Shown here: piece by piece, positions 31,298-42,582 of the stretch
Layout of the letters: every line of letters starts with the position of its first letter
How positions within the stretch are numbered: position 1 is the stretch's first letter
Origin: Prorocentrum cordatum
Taxonomy: Eukaryota > Sar > Dinophyceae > Prorocentrales > Prorocentraceae
Length of the DNA: 64,000 nucleotides
Direction: 5' to 3'
NCBI GenBank assembly: GCA_963575745.1
Contig: CAUYUJ010003021.1
Span: 1 to 64,000 of the forward strand
Made by a program: the position numbers and the translations under genes
The notes under the pieces: generated by a model
Database searches by the model: none
Told to the model about the DNA's origin: nothing
What the model saw: the letters and a program-made list of their open reading frames with translations, nothing else

Positions 31298-31649
31298 GGA
31301 TGCCTAGGCAGGACGCTCCATATGTGAGAGGGAATCCGACCACAGCGGACAACCTTTGTCACGCGGGCCCCCTGTTTGGCGTACGCGATTATCTTGCGCC
31401 GCCCTTTGATGGCCTTTTGCTCTCTATACCATATCTTGCCGCGGATTCTGACAGGCTTCCCGCTTGCGTCTTCGATTCTTAGTTGCAGGCTTGCCGGGTG
31501 CCATAGGCGGCGGCGAGGATGTATCCCTTGCCAATTGGCCCATCAGGAGCACGCTTGCGAGAAACAGGCAGGTCATCACTTTCGATGTCCGTTGGGGGCG
31601 GAGGTGGGGAGGAGGAAAAAGAGGAGGACGAGGAGGGGCCGATGATCGT

Positions 31650-32645
31650 GACGGTGCTCATGATGATGATGATGATGATGATGGTGTTGATGAGGATTAT
31701 GATGATGATGTTGTTGTTGACGATGATGCTGCTGCTGATGATGATGATGCGGAGGAGGAGGAACAGGAGGAGGAGGAGGAGGGTGATGATTATGATGATG
31801 ATAGTAATGATGATGTGAATGATGAGAATGATGAAAATTGTTGATGGGGATGCTGATGAGGATGCTGGAGGTGAACCTGATGATGCTGATGATGATGCTG
31901 ATGCAGCTGGTGATGATTTTCATACTGATGATGTTGATGCTGATGATGATGCTGATGCTGATGATGGTGATGGTGCTGCTGATGGAGAGGATGAGGATCA
32001 TGATGCTGGTCGGATGAGGATGAGTCTGACTGAGGCTTCGGTCGAAGAAGCAAATGATGGTGCTGATGGTGCTGCTGCTGATGATGATGCTGATGACGAA
32101 GATGATGGTGATGCTGATTATGCTGATGCTAATCATGATGGTGATGATGATGATGATGATCATGGTGTTGCCGCTGATGGTACTTGTGATGGTGAGGATG
32201 AGGGTGGTGGTGGTGGTGCTGATGATGATGATGATGCTGATGCTGCTGCTGATGATGATAGTGGTGGTGGTGGTGGTGGTGGTGGTGATGGTGCTGCTGA
32301 TGATGATGACGATGATGATGATGATGCTGATGATGATGATGATGCTGATGATGATGATGATGATGAGGATGATGATGCTGCTGCTGATGATGATGATGAT
32401 GCTGCTGCTGCTGATGATGATGATGACGATGATGATGATGCTGCTGCTGCTGCTGCTGATGATGATGATGAGGAGGAGGAGGAGGAGGAGGAGGAGGAGG
32501 GAGGAGGAGGAGGAGGAGGAGGAGGAGGAGGAGGAGGAGGAGGCGGAGGAGGCGGAGGAGGAAGGAGAGGAGGAGGAGGAGGAGGAGGAGGAGGAGGAGG
32601 AGGAGGAGGAGGAGGAGGAGGGGAGGAGGAGAAGGAGAAGGATGA
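31650..32645. repeat. long GAT/GCT then GGA microsatellite
   Basis: GATGATGCT mixtures to about 32465, then GGA runs. It produces very long Asp, Ile, Ser and Gly ORFs in several frames, none believable as genes. Confidence 0.95.
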
Positions 32646-33249
32646 GGAGGAATGACCTGCTCTGGAGCTGCAAAGGTCTCCTGCGGTGCGTGGGGGGGGG
32701 GAGCCCGTCCGTCGGCCGTCTTGGGTGGCCTTATGGGCCATGGGGGCCTCGGGAAACCCGTCCGAGGGGAGGGTGGGGGGCGGCGGCTGGGAAATCACCC
32801 TGGTCGGCGCCACGGGGGAGGGGGAGGAGTGCGGCGTGCCCGAGTGCATGTTCCCTTTCAGCAGCCAAGGCCATGGATGGCATCTTGCTGCCGTGCGTCT
32901 GGTGTGAGGCGTCAGGGGCGCTCTCGGAGCCTTTTTGGACCTCGGGTGTCTTTAGAGTCTCGGGCCGCGGGCTGCGCTCTTGTCGCGACCGGGCCGCGTC
33001 CGCCATCTCCCCCAGGTCGCAGCACCGTTCCCTCGCCATCCTCGCTCTTCTGGAAAGGGGGGCCCCGCGTGGCCTGCCGGCGTTGCGCCGAAGATGCGAT
33101 GGGGCAAGGGACGCCGGCTTGCGCAGGCTCGTGCGTGCGAGGCAGCGTCGAGGGCAGGGCTGCCTGGGATGCCGCTTCCGCCGGGGAGGACAGGTCCTGG
33201 GCGCCCTCGAGGGTGCGAAGTCCTTCGCGCTTCGCGGTTCGGCGTCGAG

Positions 33250-33400
33250 TCCTCGTCCTCCTCCTCCTCCTCCTGCTCCTCCTCCTCTTCCTCTTCTTCT
33301 CCTCCTCTTCCTCTTTTTCCTCCTCCTCCTCCTCCTCCTCCTCCTCCTCCTCCTCCTCCTCCTCCTCCTCCTCCTCCTCCTCCTCCTCCTCTTCCTCTTA
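33250..33400. repeat. CTC triplet microsatellite
   Basis: CTCCTCCTC with CTTCTT breaks. From 32645 to 33250 I see only GC-rich unassigned sequence. Confidence 0.95.
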
Positions 33401-33596
33401 GGAGGACTGGTCCTGGGCCAAGGTCCGGGGTTTGGTTTGTGCTCTGCGCATGTCCGCGTAGTCTTTCGGCTGGCAGGTGGCCAACATGAGCGCGCGTTTG
33501 TTGGTGAACAGATGAACAAGCTGCAGCTGCTTCTGCTGTCTCCAAGGCTTGTTACCTCCCACTGTCGCGCTGCCGTGCTTCGTTCCGAGGCCCGAA

Positions 33597-33670
33597 AACC
33601 ATCACTTCACTAATTTTGGGCCCCAGGGCCCACTGAGGCCCCAGGGGCCCCAGATTAGTGAAGTGATGTT
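33597..33670. mobile_element. short foldback, CATCACTTCACTAAT ends
   Basis: CATCACTTCACTAAT is inverted as ATTAGTGAAGTGATG, with GGGCCCC-rich palindromic sequence between. A third CATCACTTCACTAAA lies at about 33695, so a decayed tandem is possible. Confidence 0.75.
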
Positions 33671-33894
33671 TTTTCCCACGTAAGGACCCCGAAATTCATC
33701 ACTTCACTAAACCGAACCCAGGACGAAAGTCAGGGGCCGAATTGCTGCTGTGAAGCAACATAGGTCTCGTATTCGTGGTCTGGGACGGTTGTCGGGGGAA
33801 GAGCTGGGGGTTGAGCGCGGGTTGTGTCGAGGCACTGTCATCTCCGAGCTCAGGTCCAGGCGCGTCGGCCTCCAGGGCCGCTCGACTATGCGAG

Positions 33895-34185
33895 CTCCTC
33901 CTCCTTTTCCTCCCCCTCCTCCTCCTCCTCCTCCTCCTCCTCCTCCTCCTCCTCCTCCTCCTCCTCCTCCTCCTCCTCCTCCTCCTCCCTCCTCCTCCTC
34001 CTCCTCCCTCTCCTCCTCCTCCTCCTCCTCCTCCTCCTCCTCCTCCTCCTCCCTCCTCCTCCTCCTCCTCCTCCTCCTCCTCCTCCTCCTCCTCCCCTCC
34101 TCCTCCTCCTCCTCCTCCTCCCTCCTCCTCCTCCTCCTCCTCCTCCTCCTCCTCCTCCTCCCCCTCCTCCTCCTCTCTCTCTCGC
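33895..34185. repeat. CTC triplet microsatellite
   Basis: Long CTCCTCCTC run with regular CCCT breaks. Confidence 0.95.
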
Positions 34186-34313
34186 CGTGCGATCTGGGCG
34201 GTCAGGCGGGCCGGGCTTCGAATTTCGGGCCCTTGCGCCCACGGAGGGCGCCGTCTGTCGTCTTGTCCTGCCTCGGCGAGTGCGCGCGCGCCGAAGTCAG
34301 TTGGCGCTGCTGT

Positions 34314-34593
34314 CGCTGACGCAGCGCTGCGCGCCGAAGCTGGGGATTGCGAGGGGAGTCTTTGGACTTGCGTTAAGTCGGGCCTGTCCCTCTACAGGAG
34401 GAGTATCAAAAAATAGTCAAAAATGTAGTCGGGGGGACGATTTTTTGAGCATTTGTTGGCCATTTTGGAGCATTTTTTGAATATTTTTCATTTTTCGTGC
34501 AAAATCCCCCTGTACGGGGACAGACCCGACCTAACGCTGAAGCAGCGTTGCGCGCCGAAGCTGGGGACTGCGAGGGGAGTCTTTGGACCTGCG
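34314..34593 (+). repeat. 59-bp direct repeats flanking a family B element
   Basis: 34314-34372 and 34535-34593 match at nearly all positions (both contain GCGCGCCGAAGCTGGGGA and GCGAGGGGAGTCTTTGGAC). The family B element at 34373-34534 lies exactly between them. Confidence 0.85.
34373..34534. mobile_element. Foldback element family B, copy 1
   Basis: Left end TTAAGTCGGGCCTGTCCC and right end GGGGACAGACCCGACCTAA are inverted copies, with CTACAGG and CCCCCTGTA just inside. The interior is T/A-rich, unlike its surroundings. Confidence 0.9.
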
Positions 34594-35214
34594 AAATTTG
34601 CGGGGCCCTCCGTCGCCCGGGAGGCCTATTTCCGAGGCTGTAGTCTGATGGGGGGATTCGGGTCCACTGGGGGGTTCCTGCGATTATGGTCCTTGGGGCT
34701 TCGGGGCCGTCTGCCACCGCGCCCGACTTGGGGGCCCAGGGGTCGCTTTTTGCAAGCGCGACTTGCAACCGCCATCCCGTGTCTGAACTGCGCCGCGCGG
34801 CGTGGTTCTTGGCGATGGTCGACTCCCAGGCCTCTCTCCTCTGCGAAGCTTCTGCTCCCGCGTGGCCCCCTTACGCCTGGCCCCCTCGGGCTGCTGAGTT
34901 CTCGGCGCTCTGCGGCTTGGGCCATGTCACTGGAGGGTCTTCGGAGGCGTGGAGCGACTGCGGCAACGTTGCCAGGCAGTGCCCCTGAGGCCCCGACTCG
35001 CGCAAGGGCCCCGAGACATTCTGTTCGGAACTTTTGCTGCAAGGGGTGGCTGAGTGCCGATGCCCACAGTGGCCCCGGCGAGGTGGGGATCTCGGGGCAG
35101 AGCGTTTCAGCCGTGCATGGACGGGGCCAGCCGACGCCGGTGCGGAGAGAGCCGCGGTGAGACGCCCCGCGCCTGGCCCCGCGCTGTCTAAAACAGGGCT
35201 AGGATCGGGATAAA

Positions 35215-35270
35215 TCGCTCCAGAGCGTTCCGGAGCGCTCCCAGAGCGTTCCGGAACGCTCGGGAGCGGC
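35215..35270. repeat. GAGCGTTCCGGAGCGCTC palindromic repeats
   Basis: Three overlapping palindromes of the GAGCGTTCCGGAACGCTC type. From 34600 to 35210 nothing is assigned. Confidence 0.7.
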
Positions 35271-35471
35271 CGCGGCGCCCAAGACATCCTCCAACCCCGC
35301 CGATTCTCAAAGATTTCGAGTTATCCCGATCCGATTTTGTCCCGATCTTCGCGTCGTTTTGCCGTCGACGGAGCTGGGCTGGAAGCCCAGGTCGCCAGGG
35401 CTGTCCTCGCCGGCGGTGCGGCTGCCCTGCCTCTGTGGCCTCGGGTGGAGTCTTTGGATGCGGAGCGAGCA

Positions 35472-35645
35472 GAGGAGGAGAAGGAGGAGGAGGAGGAGGA
35501 GGAGGAGGAGGAGGAGGAGGAGGAGGAGGAGGCGGAACGAGGAGGAGGAGGAGGAGGAGGAGGAGGAGGAGGAGGAGGAGGAGGAGGAGGAGGAAGAGGA
35601 GGAGGAGGAGGCGGAGGAGGACGAGGAGGAGGCGCAGGAGGACGA
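35472..35645. repeat. GGA triplet microsatellite
   Basis: GGAGGAGGA with GCG and ACG breaks. Confidence 0.95.
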
Positions 35646-35987
35646 GGAGCGGCGGCCCCTCCTTCTCCCCTCGGGGCCGCCTCGCGGGCGCAGCACCAGC
35701 GGGGGAAGATCTCGACGGATTTCGGCGCCGCAGGCCTCATTTCACGGGTGCCCTCCGGCCTCGGAGAGCGCTCGCGCAGGCCCCCCGGCAGCTCGGGGCG
35801 CTCTCCGAGTCCTGGCTCCGCCGAGCTCGAATGCTTGGGGCGCGGCGTGGTTGCCGCCGCTTGCTGTGGTAATTCCTCTGTTGTCATTCGCGTTCTGTGT
35901 CGTTTCTGCTGTTCGGGGGCCCAGGTCAGAGGTCTCGGCGCCTCCTGCGCATCTCCCGCCGTTGCCGGCAGCCGTAGCCGGGGGGAG

Positions 35988-36257
35988 ATGGCATCTGGTA
36001 AGCGCCCCGACGAACCAGGAGTAGCTGTCGAGACCCATTATCTTAGGAACGCTTCCATGTCCCAGCGCGTCTCTGCCCAGCCTGCCCCCTCGGAGGCCGA
36101 CGCGGAGGCCCCCGTGCCAGGGATTGCGGTTCCCTCGATTGGAGACAGGGCTCGCCCCATGGGGGCCGTCTACGTCGGTCGGGAAGTCCCAGAGCGTCTC
36201 GACGCGGAAGACGTGGCCGTCCACTGCTTTTTTTCCCCAGGGCACCGGGCCAGTTAG
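35988..36257 (+). CDS. candidate reading frame, unknown protein
   Basis: ATG at 35988 to TAG at 36257: 89 codons beginning MASGKRPDEPGVAVETHYLR and including PVPGIAVPSIGDRARPMGAV. It is moderately protein-like. However, a strong donor (CTGGTAAGCG at 35996) and a strong acceptor (TTTTTTTCCCCAG at about 36240) make most of it equally readable as an intron. From 36260 to 37290 I see no supported gene. Confidence 0.25.
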   Translation: MASGKRPDEPGVAVETHYLRNASMSQRVSAQPAPSEADAEAPVPGIAVPSIGDRARPMGAVYVGREVPERLDAEDVAVHCFFSPGHRAS

Positions 36258-37299
36258 GCCGCCCTCTGATGGTGTCGTGGTGCAGTCGTCCGCCGTTGCG
36301 GGCCGCGGTGCGTCGGCTGGCCTGCTGGCTCAGCTTGTCGAGCCGCCGCGCTGAGATGAGTGCGCTCGAGCGTCCTTCCCCCTAGAGTTCGGGTTGTCTG
36401 CGGCAGAGTCGGGCGACTCCGACTAGGCCGCGGCCCTGTCTTCCCTTCTCTTTTTCCGAGGTGGCGCGCCCTGCGTGCGCCAGGGGGTGGCTGGTCGGCA
36501 ACGTCCTGACGTTCTCTACACCTGCTGTTCTCGCACTTGCGCATTCCTGGCGCTCCAGGCAGGCGCTGGCCTCTCGTTGTCGCTGCCATTTTGGCGGCGG
36601 TCGCGCGCGCGCTCTGTCGTCCGGTCTGTCGCGCATGTGTCGCGGGCGTGTCAGGCACCCCGCGTTTCCGCGCCCCGTTCGAGGCTTCGAGGCTCAGGGG
36701 GAAGGAACAGCTGCGCTGTTGCACCACTGCCTCGTGGCACGGTCGCGGCGTCTCGCGTGGCAGTGCCCCCGTCTGCGTTGAGGCATGGTGCTGATGCCGC
36801 AAAAAAGCACGAGGAGGAGGAGCAGGAGGAGGAGGGGCTCTCCTGGCCTCTCGGGCCTCCGGCCCCCGCGGGGGCCGTCCTACCCTCCCTCGCCGCGCGG
36901 CCGAGGAGGGGTGGCTGTCGTCGGCGGACAGTGAGGGCCTGGTCGCCTCGCTGCAGGCGGCCCTCCCTTGCGGCGTGTTTTTTTGGATTCCCGCCCGGGG
37001 GGGCCGAGGGCTTGCGGCGCAGAAGCCTCTGGGGGCCTCGAAAGGCCCGCCCAGAGAAGCTCGCGTCGCGAACGAGATCACGACTCAGGGTTTTCGGCCG
37101 AGTTCGGCTTTGGGGGCCCCCGCCGGGCTCCAGGACCTTCCAGAAACGAGTCAGAATCCAAAGCTGGCCCTGGGGAGAGGGTCGGGACTTCGGGCGGCCC
37201 GTACTGAACAAATCAAGAGGTCCCGTCTGGGAAGGCCTCCGCGAGGACAGCCGGAGACGCCTGGGGGCCTCCAGGGAGGAGGACGACGAGGAGGGGCGA

Positions 37300-37425
37300 A
37301 GGTGGAGGAGGGGGAGGAGGAGGAGGAGGAGGAGGAGGAGGAGGAGGGTGAAGAGGAGAAACAAACAATAAGAAGGCAGGGAGAGCTGGTCTCCTCTCTC
37401 TTTCTCTCTCTCTCTCTCTCTTTCG
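37300..37425. repeat. GGA run then TC run
   Basis: GGAGGAGGA at 37305-37350 and CTCTCTCTC at about 37388-37425. Confidence 0.9.
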
Positions 37426-37599
37426 TCTCTGTTGCATTGGCTCCGCTTTTCTTCTCGTTGCACGAGTTGCGGATTGTCTCTGACTTCCATCAACCTAAAT
37501 CGACCGACGGAGAACAAGCTGTGCACGTCAAAGGTGCTCTGGCACAAGGAAGTAAACTGGGGCGGTTTGACTCATCTGGCTGCAGTGCCCCTGAGGGCC

Positions 37600-38070
37600 T
37601 CTCGGGCTCTGTTGGGGCCGTCTTGGGCGTCTCGGAGGCGTCTTGGAGGCCATCTTGGGGTAACTTGGCCGTCCTGGAGTCCGTCTCGGAACCATCTTGA
37701 CGGGAGCACCGATGGGAGCTCGTTTTTACGAACGTTTCCCAGTGGCCGACGGGTTGAGCCGACCCCATTGGGAACCTTTTGGAAGAGTTCAAACGGGGAA
37801 ACCTTCGCACGCCAACAGCTCCTCTTGCAGGGAGCATGTGGAAGCGGACCTAGTGGCGTTCGGCCTGCGCTGTGGCTCAGAATCCTCTTGGATGCCTCTT
37901 GGGGTTTCTTGGGATGCCTCTTGGGTGCCTCTTGGAGGCCTCCTGGGGCTTCTTTGGGGCCTCGTGGGCGCCATTTGGGGGCCTCTTCGGCGCCTCTTGG
38001 GGGCCTCTTGGAGGCCTCGTGGGGCTTTTTGGGTGCCTCTACCGCCCTCTTAGTAGTCTTCGGGGCCATC
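37600..38070 (+). repeat. CTTGGGG minisatellite block
   Basis: Two stretches (about 37605-37700 and 37885-38070) of GCCTCTTGGGG units separated by unrelated sequence. A shorter, more decayed block is at 38500-38640. Confidence 0.8.
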
Positions 38071-39234
38071 TTGACACGAGAGGGCTTGTGAGGCCAGTTC
38101 GGTTTCCCCCCTTCCGGGTTGCAACGGCCACTAGCAGTACACTGCAATGCGTTGCTTCGCCCACGCACCATTGAGCGTATGGCTTCTTCCCTTGGGTTGA
38201 AACACCAAAGGTTTTCAATGGCCTCTGGCTTCGGGACAAAGCATGCCAGGCGTCCCGTGTGTCACACGGAACGCCCGTCTTGCTTTTCCGCCCTGCTGCG
38301 CATGTCATTTTCCCGCTTTCCGCTTCCGCTGCCTAGTCGTGGCCTGGCTAGAGTTTGGACGCCTTTCGGCACGCTTCACGATGCCGCTGACCAAAAAAGT
38401 ATCCCCACCAGCCCATCCGGGAACATTTCTTTAGGCGATTTGCGTTGATCAGGGAGATGTAGCAACTGTTTTGGGTCGGTGTTGGCATCTTCGGGTTTTT
38501 TTTGGATGGCTCTGGCGGCGCGTTGAGCCGTGGTGGTGCCTCTCGGAAGTACGTCAGGAGCTGTCGTGAACCATCTCCGGCTATCTTGAGCTATCCTGGA
38601 GGCCATCTTGGGCTATCAGGAACCGTTGTGGAACCATAGTGGGCCCTGACAGGCCTTGGGGGGTGGAGGCGGGGTGGAGTTGGTGGAGGGCGGGGTGGAG
38701 GGATTGTGGAAGGAGTGGTGGAATGGGAAGGGGACTGGGAGTTCATGGTTGTGGAGGGCGGGTGGATGGGGGGTGGAGGTTTTTCTACCTCGACCACCCT
38801 CCTGTCCAGACCCAATGGAGGGAGTGGGGAGAGGGGAAAGCCGCTCCCTGAATTGGGGACGCAGCGGTTTGGGAGGAGGGAAGAAAAGAACTCTTATACC
38901 ACATGCGCCCAGAGGGCTGGTGGAATTTGCGAGTTTGAAGCCTGGGTCCCTTGAAACATATTCAAAGCGCTCAATCCTCAGAACTCGAAGGGTGACCTGA
39001 GGACACTCCACTCAGTGCATATGGCACCGCGGCGGATGGCGGGAAGCGTCTTCGGGGTACGAGAAGCGAGCTGGACCTTCTGGCTGAATCGGCAGCATAT
39101 CTAAAAATCTCTTACTCATGTGGGGTAGCTGATTGCATCTGGCCATTCGTTAGCAGATCCCCCAACATTGACTTCGCCTGAGACATCATCACACCAATGA
39201 TATATTCGCGACACTGCGTTTAACACACAAGCGT

Positions 39235-40100
39235 TTCGTTCGAGACATCCTCGAAGAACTGAGATCCGCGAATTTCATCAATATGTGAACATTTGCGTTT
39301 CGCCAGAGACATCCTGGCCGAAAGGATGTGTCGACGGAGGTGTATTCCTACCTCTTATGTTGAGAACTACGTGTTCGCTAGGGATGTCCTCAGAACATGA
39401 GCGGCAGCACGGCGGATCAGAAAAGCGAGCACGGCCGAACATTTGCATTTCGCTGGGAACGTCCTCAACAAAAAGAGATGTTCTCAACACCGTCTTGACA
39501 TGGTTCTTTAAGTGCTTCAAGATGAAGAAATGAGAGCCCAAACATGTTCGCAAGATGGCTCCAAGAGCGCCCTGAAAAGCTGCCGAACATGACGATCTCG
39601 CTGGGGACATCCTCAAAGCAATGAACACATACAACAACATCGTTTTGCAAACTGCTGTTCTAACATCGTCTTGACATCGCTCCTGAAAAGTCTTCCAGGC
39701 GGCCCAGGCTAGGCTTATAAAAATGACGATTTCGCTAGGGACATCCTCAACACAGAGATGTGTGTGACATCGCACTGGCATCGTTTGTGATTGCATCGAA
39801 ACGGCCACGCACGAGGCCCAAACGAGCCCCAATATGACCCCAAGAGCGCCCTCGAGATTCCTCAACATGCGCATTTCGCTCGATAAATCCTCACACCAAC
39901 GAGTTGTTCGCAACATCGCCTTTTACAACAACGCGTGTTTCGCCTGAGACATCCACCAGACACTGATAGTCACGAACTTAACCAACCCTTGAACGTGGCG
40001 CTATCACCTGAGACATCCTCGAACACATGAGATGTTGAAAAGGTTGACTTTTAAGACAATGCATGTTAAAACTGAGTGGTTCGCCTGGGACATCTTCAGA
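39235..40100 (+). repeat. degenerate GAGACATCCTC repeats
   Basis: A GACATCCTC-type motif recurs near 39246, 39307, 39380, 39456, 39605, 39737, 39885, 39947, 40009 and 40087, spaced about 60-150 bp, often after TTTCGC. It resembles the half-units of the inverted satellite at 9265-9850. From 38640 to 39235 nothing is assigned. Confidence 0.65.
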
Positions 40101-40119
40101 AAATAGGCAGGGCTACCGC

Positions 40120-40580
40120 AGCCCAACGCACAGAAGTACGCAAGAACGCGCGGGAGCAAGGCAGAACACACAGGAGCACGGCAGGACACATAGGAGCACG
40201 GCGGATCACAAAGATCACACGGCAGCACGGCAAAACATACAAAAGCACGGCAGAACACACAGGAGCACGGCAAAACACAAAGAAGAGCAAGGAGCACGGC
40301 ATACTACACAGAACACATAGGAGCAAGGCAGACCACACAGGAGCACGGCAGAGCACGCAGAAGCACGGCAAACACGCACAGACCACAGGATCACGGCAGA
40401 ACACACAGGAGCACGGCAGAACGCACAGGAGCACGGTAGAACACAGGAGCACGAGGAGCACAGCAAAACACACAGCATACACAGGAGCACGGCAGAACGC
40501 ACAGAATACACAGAAGCACGGCAGAGCACATTGGAGCACGGCAGAACACACATGAGCACGGCATAACGCACGGCAGAGCG
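40120..40580 (+). repeat. 20-bp tandem repeat
   Basis: About twenty degenerate units of AGAACACACAGGAGCACGGC. Confidence 0.9.
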
Positions 40581-40689
40581 CATGCGAAGAACGTAGGACA
40601 TCTCCCGTTATTGTCCGGTCAGGTTCCGTGCCGGCGATCGACCGGGGTCCGCAGAGGCCTGGCGCGGGTTCTCTTCGGCGTTGTTTTTC

Positions 40690-41100
40690 TTCGCCCACGT
40701 CGCTTCGCTGGGGAGTCGCTTCGCCAGGGAGTCGTTGCACCAGGGATTCGCTTCGCAAGGGTGTCGCTTCGCCAGGGAGCCGCGTCGCTGGAGAGTCGCT
40801 TCGCCCGGACGGGCTGACTCAAACCTGCGGGTCGGAACGGGTGGACCCACTCGAGCGGGCGAGCGGGTCGGGGTAGGCGGGGTCATGCGGGTGATCATGG
40901 AGGACATCAAGAGCGGGCGGGCGCTCACGCAAGCGGGCGGGCGGGACCCAGGCAGAGCGACCTGGGCGAAACGACTCGGGCGACGCGACCCAAGCGAAGC
41001 GCAGCTTGGGCGAGGCGATCTCTTGGCAGGCGCATCTCGGGCGAGGCGCAGCTCGGTGGGAAGCGCGCCTCGGCGAAGGCGCGACCGCGGGCGATGCGAG
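40690..41100. repeat. two arrays of 15-16-bp units in opposite orientation
   Basis: 40690-40815 repeats GTCGCTTCGCCAGGGA. 40950-41100 repeats units like GGGCGAGGCGCAGCTCG, whose complement resembles the first. About 120 bp of unassigned sequence separates them. Confidence 0.65.
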
Positions 41101-41149
41101 GCCTGTGCATAGCAGAATCCTGAGCGGCCCTGCCGGATAACAATCGAAC

Positions 41150-42030
41150 AGCCGAGGAGGAGGAGGAGGAGGAGGAGGAGGAGGAGGAGGAGGAGGAGGA
41201 GGAGGAGGAAGAGGCGTGATGGGGAGGAGGGGAGGGAGGTGGGAAGGGAGGGGAGGGGGGCAAGCTAGGTGCGCTCACGCCCCAGTTGACATCCCGCCCC
41301 TCCCTCCCATCCCTTCCCATTGCGCTGTTTTTTCTCCATCCGCGGATGCGTGTCATAGCCGACGCAGAACTATAGAGGATGGGGGGAGCGGGGAAGGCAG
41401 CTGGAGGAGAAGGATGAGGAGAGGGAGGAGGAGTACGAGGAGGAAGAGGAGGAGGAGGAGGAGGAGGAGGAGGAGGAGGAGGAGGAGGAGGAGAGGAGGA
41501 GGAGGAGGAGGACCAGGAGCAGGAGGAAGGGAGGAAGAGGGAGGAGGAGAGAGGAAGAGGAGGAGGATGAGGAGGATGATGATGAGGAGGGGGAGGAGGA
41601 GTTGGAGGAGGAGAAGTAGCAGGAGGAGCAGGAGGAGGAGGAGGAGGAGGAGGAGAGGAGGGAGGAGGAGGAGGAGGAGGAGGGGAGGATGAGCTGGAGG
41701 AGGAGGAGGAGAAGGAGGAGGATGAGGATGAGGAGGTGAAGCAGCAGGAGGAAGAGAGCAGGAGGAGGAAGAGGAGGAGGAGGAGAGGAGGAGGAGGAGG
41801 AGGAGGAGGAGGAGGAGGAGGAGAGGAGGAGAGGAGGAGGAGGAGGAGGAGGAGGAGGAGGAGGGGAGGAGGAGGAAGAGGAGGAGGGAGGAGGAGGAGG
41901 GAGGAGGAGGAGGAGGAGGAGGAGCAGGGGAGGAGGAGGAGGAGGAGGAGAGTTGGGGAGGAGCAGGCGGAGGAGGAGAGGAGAGGAGGAGGAGGAGAGA
42001 GGAGGAGGAGGAGGGAGGAGGAGGAGGAAT
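41150..42030. repeat. GGA triplet microsatellite, interrupted
   Basis: GGA runs at 41153-41215 and 41395-42030, split by a minus-strand copy of repeat J (41261-41347) and a short unassigned stretch. Confidence 0.95.
41261..41372 (-). repeat. dispersed repeat J, copy on minus strand
   Basis: The reverse complement reads ACGCATCCGCGGATGGAG, then GGGATGGGAGGGAGGGG and GCGCACCTAGCTTG, as at 52701-52801. The GTAAGG donor of the other copies is GGAAGG here. Confidence 0.7.
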
Positions 42031-42126
42031 GGCCGGGGGAGGAGCGGAGAGGACGGGGAGGGCGTGGAGCAGGGGGTGAGGGCGGACGGAGCATCGGCGC
42101 CCCTCCCTCCCTGGCAGCCCCCCCCA

Positions 42127-42253
42127 GGGCCGCATCGTGCAGGTGGAGCGGTTCCTGCCGCGCCTGCGCTCGATGGAACGCGTCCGCGCCCCGGCGCCCG
42201 CTGCCCTCGCGGCTTTGGCCTTGAGGCGGGACGTGGGGCCCCATGGGGGCCTG
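42127..42253 (+). CDS. candidate exon, unknown protein
   Basis: After CTGGCAGCCCCCCCCAG the frame reads RIVQVERFLPRLRSMERVRA and ends near a GT donor (CCTGGTGACC). It is Arg/Ala-rich and fits an exon in GC-rich DNA, but no family is recognised. Confidence 0.25.
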
Positions 42254-42295
42254 GTGACCTCTCGCCTATCGACTTGCGGGGATCATGCCAGACAA

Positions 42296-42421
42296 CTTCG
42301 TAGCGCTCGCACGCGTGCTCGGCGGGCACCATCCGGGAGCATCCCGGAGCATCTCGCGAAACCGCAGCCCCTTTGCAGCCGAAGCGTGCACGAGGAATGG
42401 ATGCTCGAGCGATGGCAGGCA
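42296..42421. mobile_element. Foldback element family A, decayed copy
   Basis: GTAGCGCTCGCACG, then CTCGGCGGGCACCATC, GAGCATC and finally GCTCGAGCGATGGCAG follow the same order as in the 130-bp copies. A family B element begins 13 bp later. Confidence 0.65.
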
Positions 42422-42434
42422 CATCGAAGTACAC

Positions 42435-42582
42435 CGAAGTCGGGCCTGTCCCTCCACAGGAGGAATATTCAAAAATAGTCTGGGGACGATGCTTTGACTA
42501 GTTCTGTCCACCTTTGAACCTTTTGGGGGTATTTGTTCTTCGTCCAAAAACCCCCTCCAGGGGGACACGCATCGACCTGTGA
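42435..42582. mobile_element. Foldback element family B, copy 2
   Basis: Left end AAGTCGGGCCTGTCCCTCC; the right end is decayed (GGGGGACACGCATCGACCT). Flanked by direct GTACAC at 42429-42434 and 42583-42588, a possible 6-bp target duplication. From 42590 to 43930 I find no supported gene; two related stretches of about 70 bp with GGCGATCG and AGGGGGCGTGG lie near 42960 and 43150. Confidence 0.8.

Noticed and set aside
31650-32645. ORFs of several hundred codons rich in Asp, Ser, Gly or Pro
   Set aside because: Open only because GAT and GGA triplets contain no stop; no domain or mixed composition.
32686-32907. Possible terminal exon ending FPFSSQGHGWHLAAVRLV
   Set aside because: Only about 40 residues look protein-like and the best acceptor lies inside them.
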